64,000 nucleotides of DNA from assembly GCA_017550645.1 (NCBI GenBank), contig JAFZOI010000025.1, forward strand, positions 1 through 64,000, written 5' to 3'. This stretch comes from Oscillospiraceae bacterium. GTDB taxonomy: Bacteria > Bacillota > Clostridia > Oscillospirales > Oscillospiraceae. Shown piece after piece: positions 1-9,221 of this stretch (position 1 is its first letter; each line of letters begins with the position of its first letter). Position numbers and translations under genes: made by a program. Below the pieces are notes generated by a model that saw only the letters and a program-made list of their open reading frames with translations, ran no database searches and had not been told where the DNA came from.

Positions 1-892
<892 letters not shown>

Positions 893-925
893 TCGGCCCA
901 AAGCGATCAATAAGCTTAAAAGACT

Positions 926-957
926 GCCCGGCAGCGCCGCTGCCGGGCGGTTTTTCT
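926..957 (+). terminator. Rho-independent terminator of tuf
   Basis: An 8-bp GC-only stem (926-933 with 941-948), a 7-nt loop and a run of five T from 951. It lies 33 bases after the tuf stop. Confidence 0.9.
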
Positions 958-984
958 TTCCCGCGAAAGACGCGCAAAAAAGTA

Positions 985-1013
985 TGTACAACCGCGCATG
1001 AACGTGCTATAAT
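985..1013 (+). promoter_or_regulatory. Sigma-A promoter with extended -10, directly upstream of a terminator-like hairpin
   Basis: -35 TGTACA at 985-990, 17-bp spacer, -10 TATAAT at 1008-1013 preceded by TGC (extended -10). The predicted start is near 1020, so the transcript would begin with the hairpin at 1023-1057. The same TGCTATAATACG core recurs at 23358-23369. Confidence 0.7.
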
Positions 1014-1022
1014 ACGTCCAGA

Positions 1023-1064
1023 GGCAAAGGAGTCTCCGTTTCGGAGGCTCCTTTGCCCTTTTTT
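1023..1064 (+). terminator. Long terminator-like hairpin at the 5' end of a transcript (possible attenuator or tiny RNA)
   Basis: A 16-bp stem (1023-1038 with 1042-1057) with one G-U pair, a 3-nt loop and then six T (1059-1064). It starts about 3 nt after the predicted start of the promoter at 985-1013. It therefore could terminate nearly every transcript from that promoter, or stop read-through from tuf. Confidence 0.7.
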
Positions 1065-1101
1065 ACGCCCGGCGCAGGCCCGGGCGGAAGGGAGGACGGC
1101 C

Positions 1102-3684
1102 ATGGCCGCATTTGACAGAGTATCGTCCGGCATCCCGGAGATGGACGAGAGAATAGACAACATCCGCCTCGGCGACAACGTCGTCTGGCGCGTCGACCGC
1201 CTCGAAGACTTCAGGCTCTTCGTGACGCCCTACGTCGAGCAGGCGATAAAGGACGGGCGCAACCTCATTTACATCCGGTTTGCCTCCCACGATCCGTTTT
1301 TCGAGGAGCGGGGGGGCCTCAAGATCGTAAACGTCGAGCTCTCGCACCGCTTCGAGACCTTCACCGTCGACATCCATGAGATCATAAGGCGCGAGGGCTA
1401 CGACGCGTTTTACGTCTTCGACTGCCTCTCCGAGCTGCAGACGGCGTGGGCGACGGACCTGATGATGGGCAACTTCTTTCAGGTGACCTGCCCTTATCTC
1501 TTCTCGCTCGATACTGTCGCGTTTTTCCCGCTCATACGCGGCAAGCACTCTTTCCGCGCCGTCGCGAAGATACGCGACACGACGCAGCTCTTTCTCGACG
1601 TCTACTCGGACAGAACGAGCGTTTACGTGCGCCCGGATAAGGTCTGGAACCGCTATTCCGAGACGATGTTCCTCCCGCACAGTTACGATCCCGAGACGGG
1701 AGCCTTCCGCCCCGTGCTCGACGGTGTCGCCGCGAGCCGCTTTTACCAGCTTCTCGACAGCGGCGCTTCAGGCGACCTCGGAAACATGGACAGCTGGGAC
1801 CGGTTTTTCAACATGACCGAGACCATGCGGCAGAGCGGCATGGACGTGACCGAGCAGTGCGGCCGCATGTGCGACATCATGATGACGAGGGACGAGCGCC
1901 TGCGCAAGCTCATTAAGGAGAACTTCCGCGCCGAGGACTATCTCGGCATCAAAAAGCGAATGCTCGGGACGGGCATGATAGGCGGCAAAGCGACGGGCAT
2001 GCTCCTCGCGCGCAAGATAATCGAAAACCGCCGCCCTGACATCTTCGCGAACTTCGAGCCGCACGATTCCTTTTTCATCGGCTCGGACGTCTTTTATACG
2101 TTCATAGTCGAAAACCGCTTCTGGGACCTCAGGATACGACAGAGGTCGAGCGAGGAGTTTTTCACCCTCGCCGACGAGTTCGCCGACCGCCTGAGAAGCG
2201 GCAAATTCTCCCGCGACATGGAGGAGGAATTCGAAAAGCTCCTCGAATACTACGGGCAGGACCCGATAATCGTCCGATCAAGCTCGATACTCGAGGACGG
2301 CTTCGGCAACGCCTTCGCAGGCAAGTACGAGTCCGTGTTCTGCCCCAACTGCGGCGATATGGAGCGGCGCCTGCGCGAATTCGAGGACGCGATACGGACA
2401 GTCTACGCGAGCACCATGAGCAAGTCCGCTCTCGATTACAGGAGCAGGCGAGGCCTTCAGGCGCGGGACGAGCAGATGGCTCTTCTCGTCCAGCGCGTCT
2501 CCGGCTCGTATTACGGGGACTACTATATGCCCTGCGCCGCCGGCGTCGGATATTCATACAGCCCCTACCGCTTCCTCGAGAGCCTTGACCCCTCCGCCGG
2601 CATGCTGCGCCTCGTCATGGGGCTCGGCACCTCCGCCGTGGACAGGACGGAGGGCTCCTATCCGCGTCTCGTGAGCCTCGACAAGCCGAAGATAACCGCC
2701 GCGCGCGACAGCTCCGAGCGCCGCAGATACTCCCAGCGCAATCTCGAGGTCATAAACCGGAGCGCGGGAAAGCTCGAGCAGATAACGCTCGAGGACATCA
2801 TGCCCCTCATGCCGAACTACCTCAAGCGCCTGCTCCTCGAGCACGACACGGAGGCGGAGCGCCGCCGCCGCGACCGCGGACAGTACAGCGATATTCAGTT
2901 CATTTCCTGCAAGGGCATAGTAGAGAAGGACGTCATCATGAGCCAGATACGCGACGTCCTTGCCACTATACAGGAGGAGTACGAATACCCGGTAGACACT
3001 GAGTTCACGATCAACCTTTCGGAAAACGGCGACTACGTCATAAACATCCTCCAGTGCCGACCGCTGCAGGTATATCAGGATTCCGAGGAGACGAAGATGC
3101 CCGAAAACGTCGACCGCGAGCGCATCGTATTCGAGTGCCTCCATTCCTCTATGGGCCTCTCGCGCACGCTCAAGCTCGACACGATAGTCTACGTCGACCC
3201 CGCGAAGTATTACGACATGCCCTACAGGGACAAGCCGCGCGTCGCGCAGGCGGTGGGCTCGGTAAACTGGAGCGTGCGCGGGCAGGGGAAGAAGATGCTC
3301 CTTCTGTCGCCGGGAAGGATATGCACGACCTCGCCAGAGCTCGGCGTTCCGGCCTCTTTTTACGACATAAGCGAGTTTTCCGCCATCTGCGAGATAGCCG
3401 TCTCCGAGGCGGGGTACAATCCCGAACTGTCATACGGCAGCCATTTCTTCCAGGACCTCGTCGAGTCCGGCATACTCTACAACGCGATTTTCGAAAACGA
3501 AAAGACGCTGTCGTATCATCCCGAGCGTCTCGAAGGAGCGAGGAACGCTTTCGACGAGCTCGTGAAAAACGGCTCTGGCCTCGAAGATATCGTGAAGGTC
3601 TGGGACGTGTCGGAGCTCGACGTCCGCCTTTGCAGCGACCTGAAGACGGAGCGCGTCCTCTGCTGGTTCGGCGAAAAGGAATGA
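1102..3684 (+). CDS. PPDK/PEP-synthase-like ATP-binding protein with degenerate KaiC-like N-terminus
   Basis: 860 residues; ATG at 1102 behind GGAAGGGAGG. An in-frame extension upstream runs through the hairpin and is not credible. Residues 1-190 resemble a KaiC/RecA-type domain: SGIPEMDERI near the start and a Walker-B-like YDAFYVFD. The place where a P-loop should be reads GDNVVWRVDRLEDF, so no GKT is left. Residues about 288-656 are the ATP-grasp nucleotide-binding domain of pyruvate phosphate dikinase/PEP synthase: GTGMIGGKATGM, DPIIVRSSSILEDGFG, and the closing INILQCRPLQ. The phospho-histidine swivelling domain and the PEP-binding barrel of true PEP synthase are absent. The last 200 residues are unassigned. 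It is thus unlikely to be a complete PEP synthase; a phosphotransfer or regulatory role is possible but unproven. It stands alone between terminators. Confidence 0.75.
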   Translation: MAAFDRVSSGIPEMDERIDNIRLGDNVVWRVDRLEDFRLFVTPYVEQAIKDGRNLIYIRFASHDPFFEERGGLKIVNVELSHRFETFTVDIHEIIRREGYDAFYVFDCLSELQTAWATDLMMGNFFQVTCPYLFSLDTVAFFPLIRGKHSFRAVAKIRDTTQLFLDVYSDRTSVYVRPDKVWNRYSETMFLPHSYDPETGAFRPVLDGVAASRFYQLLDSGASGDLGNMDSWDRFFNMTETMRQSGMDVTEQCGRMCDIMMTRDERLRKLIKENFRAEDYLGIKKRMLGTGMIGGKATGMLLARKIIENRRPDIFANFEPHDSFFIGSDVFYTFIVENRFWDLRIRQRSSEEFFTLADEFADRLRSGKFSRDMEEEFEKLLEYYGQDPIIVRSSSILEDGFGNAFAGKYESVFCPNCGDMERRLREFEDAIRTVYASTMSKSALDYRSRRGLQARDEQMALLVQRVSGSYYGDYYMPCAAGVGYSYSPYRFLESLDPSAGMLRLVMGLGTSAVDRTEGSYPRLVSLDKPKITAARDSSERRRYSQRNLEVINRSAGKLEQITLEDIMPLMPNYLKRLLLEHDTEAERRRRDRGQYSDIQFISCKGIVEKDVIMSQIRDVLATIQEEYEYPVDTEFTINLSENGDYVINILQCRPLQVYQDSEETKMPENVDRERIVFECLHSSMGLSRTLKLDTIVYVDPAKYYDMPYRDKPRVAQAVGSVNWSVRGQGKKMLLLSPGRICTTSPELGVPASFYDISEFSAICEIAVSEAGYNPELSYGSHFFQDLVESGILYNAIFENEKTLSYHPERLEGARNAFDELVKNGSGLEDIVKVWDVSELDVRLCSDLKTERVLCWFGEKE

Positions 3685-3727
3685 AATGCCGCGATCCCCG
3701 GGAAAAAAACTGAATATAGCGGAATAA

Positions 3728-3765
3728 AAAGCTCCGGCGGCGACCGCCGGAGCTTTGCGTTTTTC
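3728..3765 (+). terminator. Rho-independent terminator
   Basis: A 13-bp stem (3728-3740 with 3744-3756), a 3-nt loop and T-rich tail (TTTGCGTTTTT). It ends the PPDK-like gene. Confidence 0.9.
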
Positions 3766-3808
3766 CCGATACTGTGCGGTTTTCGCGGGGAATAAGGCCG
3801 ATTTGGGG

Positions 3809-3837
3809 TTGATAAAACGGGTAAACGTGTGTATAAT
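3809..3837 (+). promoter_or_regulatory. Sigma-A promoter of the carD-ispD-ispF operon
   Basis: TTGATA at 3809-3814, 17-bp spacer, TATAAT at 3832-3837; 67 bases before the carD start. Confidence 0.8.
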
Positions 3838-3904
3838 AAAAACGTAGAAATATGCATTTTGGATTTATGAAGGATCCGCGCGTGAATTTGGAAGGAAGTT
3901 GTCA

Positions 3905-4381
3905 ATGTTTTCCGTGGGAGATCACATCGTGCACCCGATGCACGGGGCAGGTATCATCGAGAGCATCGAAGAAAAGAAAGTCAACGGCACGCTCAGAAAA
4001 TACTATATCTTCAAGATGCCGGTCGGCAGCATGCTCGTTATGATCCCGACGGACTCCTGCGAGGAGATAGGCGTGAGGCCCATCATCTCCTCCGACGAGG
4101 CGGACAGACTGCTCGAGGAGTTCTCCTCCATCGAGTGCGATATGGACCCGAATTGGAACAGACGTTACCGCGAGAACATGATGCGCATAAAGAGCGGAGA
4201 CCTGCTTGAGGTCGCCCGCGTGGTCAAGGGCCTCATGGCCAGAGACTGCGAGAAGGGCCTGTCTACCGGCGAGCGCAAGATGCTCCGCAGCGCAAAGCAG
4301 ATACTCATCTCCGAATTCGCGCTTTCGCAGCACTCCAATTACGAGGACGTGGAAAACAGGATAAACACTGCGCTCGCATGA
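3905..4381 (+). CDS. CarD/CdnL-family RNA polymerase-binding regulator
   Basis: 158 residues. ATG 3905 lies 9 bases after GGAAGG; a TTG two codons upstream is too close to that site. The N-terminal 65 residues form the CarD/TRCF RNAP-interaction Tudor-like domain (FSVGDHIVHPMHGAGII...). The rest is the alpha-helical DNA-binding domain (GLMARDCEKGLSTGERKML). CarD-family proteins bind the RNAP beta subunit and stabilise open complexes, often on rRNA and housekeeping promoters. The gene is followed directly by ispD, a common Clostridial arrangement. It has its own strong promoter at 3809-3837. Confidence 0.92.
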   Translation: MFSVGDHIVHPMHGAGIIESIEEKKVNGTLRKYYIFKMPVGSMLVMIPTDSCEEIGVRPIISSDEADRLLEEFSSIECDMDPNWNRRYRENMMRIKSGDLLEVARVVKGLMARDCEKGLSTGERKMLRSAKQILISEFALSQHSNYEDVENRINTALA

Positions 4382-4394
4382 GAGGTGACAGACC

Positions 4395-5102
4395 TTGCGA
4401 CTGTTTGAAAAATTCCGCAAGACCTTCGCGTCGTGCGTGATAGTTGCGGCGGGCTCCTCGGAACGTATGAACGGCGTCGACAAGCTGTTTGCTCCGCTCG
4501 GAGGGAAGCCCGTCCTTGCATATTCTCTCGAGGCCTGCGAGGCCTGCCCGGACGTGTCTGAGATCATAGTCGTGACAAGAGAGGACAAGATAGCCGAGGT
4601 CACGGAGCTCTGCGGCAAGTTCGCGCCGACGAAGACGGCTTCGGTCGTCTGCGGCGGGGCGACCCGCGCCGAGTCAGCGCTTAAAGGGGCGCTCGCGGCT
4701 TCCAAGGAGGCCGCCGTCATCGCCGTCCACGACGGGGCGCGCCCGCTCGTGACGCCGGAGCTCATCTCCCGCGTCGTGAAGCTCGCAAAGCAGAAAGGGG
4801 CCGCCATCCCCGCCGTCCCCGTGACGGATACGATAAAGAAAGTCGAAAAAGGCGTCGTTTCCAAGACCCCGAAGAGGGACACTCTGGTCTCCGCACAGAC
4901 GCCGCAAGCCTTCGACGCGGCGCTCATAAGGGCCGCGCTCACGGAGGCCGTCGAAAAGGGCGTCACGGACGACAGTCAGGCCGTCGAGCTGCTCGGCATG
5001 AAGGTCTCCGTGGCCGAGGGCGACCCGGACAACTTCAAGCTTACGCTGCAGCGCGACTTCGCCGCGGCGGAGAACGTCCTCGCGAGGAGGGCCGCAGGAT
5101 GA
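4395..5102 (+). CDS. ispD: 2-C-methyl-D-erythritol 4-phosphate cytidylyltransferase
   Basis: 235 residues; TTG start at 4395 behind GAGGTGA. Third step of the MEP isoprenoid pathway (CTP + MEP to CDP-ME). The CTP-binding loop [16 protein letters not shown] is near residue 18, [13 protein letters not shown] carries the conserved His-Asp and Arg, and the C-terminal GDPDNFKLT is typical. The stop overlaps the ispF start by four bases (ATGA), so translation is probably coupled. The first ten residues are a little longer than usual. A second, divergent paralogue is at 60917-61654. Confidence 0.95.
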   Translation: MRLFEKFRKTFASCVIVAAGSSERMNGVDKLFAPLGGKPVLAYSLEACEACPDVSEIIVVTREDKIAEVTELCGKFAPTKTASVVCGGATRAESALKGALAASKEAAVIAVHDGARPLVTPELISRVVKLAKQKGAAIPAVPVTDTIKKVEKGVVSKTPKRDTLVSAQTPQAFDAALIRAALTEAVEKGVTDDSQAVELLGMKVSVAEGDPDNFKLTLQRDFAAAENVLARRAAG

Positions 5103-5575
5103 GAATAGGCCACGGATACGACGTCCACAGACTTATAAACGACCCCGACCGCAGGCTCGTCCTCGGCGGAGTCGAGCTCCCGTCCGAGCTCGCGCTGGAG
5201 GGGCACTCCGACGCGGACGTGCTCACGCACGCCGTCATGGACGCGCTGCTCGGCGCGCTCGCGCTCGGCGATATAGGAAAGCATTTCCCCGACACGGACG
5301 ACCGCTATCTCGGCATCAGCAGCATGCTCCTGCTCGAAAAAGTCATGGAGCTCGTGCGCGCGGCGGGCGCCTCCGTCTCCAATATCGACGCGACGGTCAT
5401 CGCCCAGCGCCCGCGCCTTGCCGGATATATAGACGATATGAGAGCGAGCCTCGCCGCGGCTCTCGGCGTGGACATCTCGCGCGTCAGCGTAAAGGCGACG
5501 ACGGAGGAAAAGCTCGGCTTTACCGGCCGCGGGGAAGGCATAGCCGCGCACGCGGTCGTGCTGCTCGAAGAATGA
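5099..5575 (+). CDS. ispF: 2-C-methyl-D-erythritol 2,4-cyclodiphosphate synthase
   Basis: 158 residues, the normal length. It converts CDP-ME 2-phosphate to MEcPP, step five of the MEP pathway. The metal ligands D8 and H10 (GHGYDVH) and H44 (LTHAVMD) are present, as are [11 protein letters not shown] and the closing [16 protein letters not shown]. The ATG overlaps the ispD stop. IspE is not in this window. Confidence 0.97.
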   Translation: MRIGHGYDVHRLINDPDRRLVLGGVELPSELALEGHSDADVLTHAVMDALLGALALGDIGKHFPDTDDRYLGISSMLLLEKVMELVRAAGASVSNIDATVIAQRPRLAGYIDDMRASLAAALGVDISRVSVKATTEEKLGFTGRGEGIAAHAVVLLEE

Positions 5576-5579
5576 CCTT

Positions 5580-6161
5580 ATGAACTACAACAACGTTAAA
5601 TTCGTCCGCTCCGCAGCCGCGGAAAAGGACTTCATAGACGACGGACGCAAGCAGATCGTCTTCGCCGGGCGCTCGAACGTCGGCAAATCGTCCGTCATAA
5701 ACCGCCTGCTCGGCAGGAAAAACTTTGCCCGCGCCAGCGCGACGCCGGGCAAGACAGCGCACATAAACTATTTCCTTATCGACGATCAGGTCTACCTTGC
5801 CGATCTCCCCGGCTACGGGTACGCGAAGGTGCCGGACGCGGAAAAGCTCCGCTGGGCGAAGCTCATGGAGAGCTATTTCGAGCGCACGGACCTTATCAGC
5901 GCGGGCGTGCTCATCGTCGACCTGCGCCATAAGCCCACCGCCGACGACGTCACCATGGCGCAGTGGTTTAAGAGCGTCGGCTGCCCGCTCGTCGTGCTCG
6001 CCAACAAGTCGGACAAATGCAAAAAAGGCGAGATATCTGCCAACGCCGCGCTCATCCGCGAGACGCTCGGCCTCGGGGAACGCGACGAGCTCATAATCTT
6101 CTCCGCCGAGAAGGGCGAGGGGCGGGACAGACTCGCCGCCGCGCTTGAAGCTCTTATCTGA
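5580..6161 (+). CDS. ysxC: Ribosome biogenesis GTP-binding protein YsxC/EngB
   Basis: 193 residues. A TRAFAC GTPase needed for 50S subunit assembly. The P-loop GRSNVGKSS spans residues 30-38, switch I has TPGKT, G3 is DLPGYGYAKV and G4 is NKSDK. ATG at 5580, four bases after the ispF stop, so it is in the same operon and probably coupled. Confidence 0.96.
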   Translation: MNYNNVKFVRSAAAEKDFIDDGRKQIVFAGRSNVGKSSVINRLLGRKNFARASATPGKTAHINYFLIDDQVYLADLPGYGYAKVPDAEKLRWAKLMESYFERTDLISAGVLIVDLRHKPTADDVTMAQWFKSVGCPLVVLANKSDKCKKGEISANAALIRETLGLGERDELIIFSAEKGEGRDRLAAALEALI

Positions 6162-6165
6162 CGAT

Positions 6166-6855
6166 ATGCTCTCATTCGGACAAGTCATAAAAAACCTCGA
6201 TTGGTCATATCTCGTCAAGCTTCTGCTCTCGATAATCCCGGCGATCGTCTGCATAAGCTTCCATGAGATGTGCCACGGGCTCGCGGCCTACGCCCTCGGC
6301 GACAAGACGGCCAAGACGCAGGGGCGGATATCCATGAATCCGCTCCGGCACATAGACCCCATAGGCCTGCTGATGCTCGTCATATTCAAGTTCGGCTGGG
6401 CGCGTCCCGTGAGCGTGGACATGCGCCATTTCCGCCACCCCAAGCGCGGCATGGCCTTGACGGCTCTCGCAGGTCCCGTTTCGAACTTCGTTCTGGCCGT
6501 ATTCGTGCTCTTCATCCGCGGCGTCGTGACGTTCTGGCTCTATGACAAGTCATGGGGAAAGACGATTATCGAGCTTTTGGACATGACGGCGTACCTGAGC
6601 GTATGCCTCGGCATTTTCAACTTCATCCCCATCCCGCCGCTCGACGGGTCGAAGGTGCTCTTTTCGCTCCTGCCCGACAGCGCGTACATGAAGCTCATGC
6701 GCTACGAGCGGTATGGGATGATACTTCTGATAGTCTTGATGCTCGCGGGCGTGATATCCCGTCCGCTCGCGGCTGCGTCGGAGTTCGTTTTTGAAGTTCT
6801 ATTCAATTTCGCGCGTTGGGGATATAAGCTCATCGCGGCGATAGCTGGGAGGTGA
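6166..6855 (+). CDS. Site-2 protease (M50) family membrane metalloprotease
   Basis: 229 residues from ATG 6166; a TTG 21 bases upstream overlaps ysxC and is less likely. The zinc motif HEMCH is at residues 33-37 in the first transmembrane segment. The third ligand motif, FNFIPIPPLDGSKV, is near residue 152. There are about five or six hydrophobic segments. It belongs to the short Rip/SpoIVFB-like group without PDZ or CBS domains. These proteases cut transmembrane substrates; the substrate here is unknown. It is always found near scpAB in many Firmicutes, which fits this position. Confidence 0.9.
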   Translation: MLSFGQVIKNLDWSYLVKLLLSIIPAIVCISFHEMCHGLAAYALGDKTAKTQGRISMNPLRHIDPIGLLMLVIFKFGWARPVSVDMRHFRHPKRGMALTALAGPVSNFVLAVFVLFIRGVVTFWLYDKSWGKTIIELLDMTAYLSVCLGIFNFIPIPPLDGSKVLFSLLPDSAYMKLMRYERYGMILLIVLMLAGVISRPLAAASEFVFEVLFNFARWGYKLIAAIAGR

Positions 6856-7640
6856 CGCACATTCCCGATCTGACTTTCCGGCTCGAGGGAGTTGTGCGCT
6901 CCCGCGGGGACATGGAGGATTTCGAGGGGCCGCTCGCCCTTATCCTCCAGCTTCTGAGCAAAAACAAAATAGAGATAGTCGACGTCAAGATATCGCTGAT
7001 CCTCGACCAGTATCTTGCGTGGATGGACCAGATGCGCTCCATGGACCTCGAGATCACGAGCGAGTTCATGGAGATGGCGTCCCACCTGATGTATATCAAG
7101 GCGCGCACGCTTCTGACGGGCGACGAGGAGCCGAGCGAGCTGGAAACGCTCCGCAGTTCCCTCATGAGCCTGAAAAACCGCGAGTACTACGCGCTTATCA
7201 AAGAGCAGCTCGAGTGGTTCGAGCGCCGCGCGAGGACGGGCTTCACGACCTTCGCCAGGCAGCCTATCGAGCTCAAGGGCTCCGGGACCTACAGATACGT
7301 CCACGAGCCGTCGGAGCTTTCCGCCGCGATGGCGCGGCTTGCCGACCGCGCGGACGGGAGCGGAGCTCCGGCTCCGGGCATCGTCGTGCCGACGCGCGTG
7401 ACGTACCCGCTCGGAAAAAAGACGGAGGAGCTGCTGACGAGCCTGCGCGACAGGGGCAAGATGACCCTGCGCGAGGTCTTCGAGGCCTGCGGCGACAGGT
7501 CCGAGCTCGTCGCTTCGTTCATTGCCGTGCTCGAGATTTGCAGGAGCGGCGCGGCGGAGCTGACCGAGACCGAAAACGGATGGGAGATGGCGTTCGTGCC
7601 GCCCGTTCCGGGGAGTGAAGAAACAAATGAAAATGGATAA
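6852..7640 (+). CDS. scpA: Segregation and condensation protein A
   Basis: 262 residues if GTG 6852 is used, which overlaps the previous stop (GTGA). An ATT at 6861 lies at a better distance from the Shine-Dalgarno GGGAGGTGA (6847-6855), so the true start is uncertain. ScpA is the kleisin that bridges SMC heads in chromosome condensation. The hallmark FEGPLALILQLL sits near residue 24, followed by the SMC-binding helix region and the C-terminal winged helix (MTLREVFEACGDRSELVASF). It overlaps scpB, as usual. Confidence 0.94.
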   Translation: MTHIPDLTFRLEGVVRSRGDMEDFEGPLALILQLLSKNKIEIVDVKISLILDQYLAWMDQMRSMDLEITSEFMEMASHLMYIKARTLLTGDEEPSELETLRSSLMSLKNREYYALIKEQLEWFERRARTGFTTFARQPIELKGSGTYRYVHEPSELSAAMARLADRADGSGAPAPGIVVPTRVTYPLGKKTEELLTSLRDRGKMTLREVFEACGDRSELVASFIAVLEICRSGAAELTETENGWEMAFVPPVPGSEETNENG

Positions 7641-8235
7641 CATGCTTGAAGCCGTGCTCTTTGCCTGCGGCGATCCCGTGCCCGTGGAGCGGCTCTGCGC
7701 GCTTCTGGGCGCGGACGAGAGCGAGATAGAGGACGCGGCGACCCGCCTTACGGATCAGTACGCCTTTGAAGAGCGCGGCATGCGTGTCATCAGACTCGAA
7801 AAGTCCTACCAGATGGTGACCGCGCCGGAGGCGTACGAGGTCGTGCGCCTCGCGCTCGAGACGCGGCGCCCGCCGAGGCTGACGCAGGCGGCGCTCGAGG
7901 TCCTCGCCATAATAGCCTACTACCAGCCCGTGACGCGGACCTATATCGAGCAGGTCCGCGGCGTGGACAGCTCGTATACCGTCGGCGTGCTGACCGACCG
8001 CGGGCTCATCGAGCCCTGCGGGAGGCTTGACGTGCCGGGCCGTCCGATGCAGTTCAAGACGACGGATACGTTCCTGCGCTCCTTCGGGCTGAAGAGCCTC
8101 GAGGAGCTCCCGCCCATAGGCGAGATAAAGCCCGACGACGAGCAGCTCTCCATCGAGAGCGCCATCGAGGCCCTCACGCAGCAGGCCGGGGCTCCCGCGG
8201 AGGGCGAAGCTCCGTCCGAGGGTGAGACCCCGTGA
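7615..8235 (+). CDS. scpB: Segregation and condensation protein B
   Basis: 206 residues from GTG 7615; ATG 7627 or 7633 are alternatives, all overlapping scpA. Tandem winged-helix domains: MLEAVLFACGDPVP at the start, then TQAALEVLAIIAYYQPVTR and the RGVDSSYTVGVLTDRGLIEPCGR motif of domain 2. ScpB dimers bind ScpA and stabilise the SMC complex. The acidic Ala/Glu tail after residue 180 is disordered. Confidence 0.95.
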   Translation: MKKQMKMDNMLEAVLFACGDPVPVERLCALLGADESEIEDAATRLTDQYAFEERGMRVIRLEKSYQMVTAPEAYEVVRLALETRRPPRLTQAALEVLAIIAYYQPVTRTYIEQVRGVDSSYTVGVLTDRGLIEPCGRLDVPGRPMQFKTTDTFLRSFGLKSLEELPPIGEIKPDDEQLSIESAIEALTQQAGAPAEGEAPSEGETP

Positions 8236-8798
8236 AAACGGCGATAATAATCGCCGCGATAGCCGCCTTCATCGCGATACTGCTCCTCCTGCGGGCCGGA
8301 GCGAAGGTCCTGATAGCCGACGGCGGAGTCACGGCGTACGTGAAATACGGCCCTTTCCGGTTTCGAATAATGCCGGCGAAGCAGGGGAAAAAGAAAAAAG
8401 AGAAGAAGAAAAAGAAGGAGCCGGAGGAGAGCAAGCCCAAAAAGGGCGCGTCCGCGGGCAGAGTGCTCGAGATCGTGCGCCTCGCGTCCGACGCGCTCGG
8501 AAGGCTCCGCCGCAAGCTCACGATAGACGACCTCGAGCTCGCCGTCGTCTACGGGAGCGACGACGCGGCGGGGACGGCGATCGCCTACGGGGCGGCCTCC
8601 GCCGTCGCGGGGACGCTGCTGCCCCTCATCGAGAACTCCTTCAAGCTCAAAAAGCGCGATATCAGCCTCACTCCCGTATTTGACCGCAAGACGCTCGAGG
8701 TGACGCTCCGCGCGGAGATTTCCGCCGCGCTCGGCAGCCTCTTATGGATAGGCCTCGTCATGCTCGTGAAGCTGGCGGGCGCCAAAAGCGCCAAATGA
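8232..8798 (+). CDS. DUF2953-type membrane protein
   Basis: 188 residues; GTG start overlapping the scpB stop by four bases. An N-terminal transmembrane helix (residues 3-20) is followed by a beta-rich stretch (VTAYVKYGPFRFRI). A very basic loop at about residues 54-76 is mostly Lys and Glu. A C-terminal half follows (DDAAGTAIAYGAASAVAGTLLPL) with a final hydrophobic helix. This layout matches DUF2953, which in Firmicutes lies next to scpB and ytfJ and is conserved in spore formers. Function unknown. Confidence 0.8.
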   Translation: MKTAIIIAAIAAFIAILLLLRAGAKVLIADGGVTAYVKYGPFRFRIMPAKQGKKKKEKKKKKEPEESKPKKGASAGRVLEIVRLASDALGRLRRKLTIDDLELAVVYGSDDAAGTAIAYGAASAVAGTLLPLIENSFKLKKRDISLTPVFDRKTLEVTLRAEISAALGSLLWIGLVMLVKLAGAKSAK

Positions 8799-8828
8799 AG
8801 TATGAACGAAAGAAACGGAGGATATAAT

Positions 8829-9218
8829 ATGGACAAGCATCCGATAGGCAGTCTGATGGAGACGACCATGTCCAAGCTTCGCGACATGGTGGACGTCAAT
8901 ACGATAATAGGGAGCCCCGTGACCACGCCCGACGGCGTCACGCTCATTCCCGTGTCCAAGGTCAGCTTCGGCTTCGCCTCCGGCGGCTCGGATTTCGCTT
9001 CCAAGAACCAGAAGGAAAGCGGAGACAACGCCTTCGGAGGAGGCGGCGGCGCTGGCGTGACCATCACGCCGACCGTGTTCGTCATTATCAAGGACGGCAA
9101 CGTGCGCCTGCTCTCCGTCGAGGGCAGCACGCCCGACCCCGTGACGAAGGTCATCGACTCCATCCCGACCGTCATCGACAAGGTCAAGGAGCTCATTCCC
9201 GACAAGAAGGAAGACTGA
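8829..9218 (+). CDS. ytfJ: GerW family sporulation protein (YtfJ)
   Basis: 129 residues. ATG 8829 is seven bases after GGAGG (8817-8821); an in-frame upstream start is not preceded by a good site. Typical YtfJ features: HPIGSLMETTMSKLRDMVDVNTIIG, DGVTLIPVSKVSFGFASGG and a Gly-rich stretch (FGGGGGAGVTITP). In Bacillus, GerW/YtfJ is made in the forespore and is linked to germination, so this supports an endospore-forming organism. It is followed by the dacF gene, a neighbour also seen in relatives. Confidence 0.92.
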   Translation: MDKHPIGSLMETTMSKLRDMVDVNTIIGSPVTTPDGVTLIPVSKVSFGFASGGSDFASKNQKESGDNAFGGGGGAGVTITPTVFVIIKDGNVRLLSVEGSTPDPVTKVIDSIPTVIDKVKELIPDKKED

Positions 9219-9221
9219 CAA

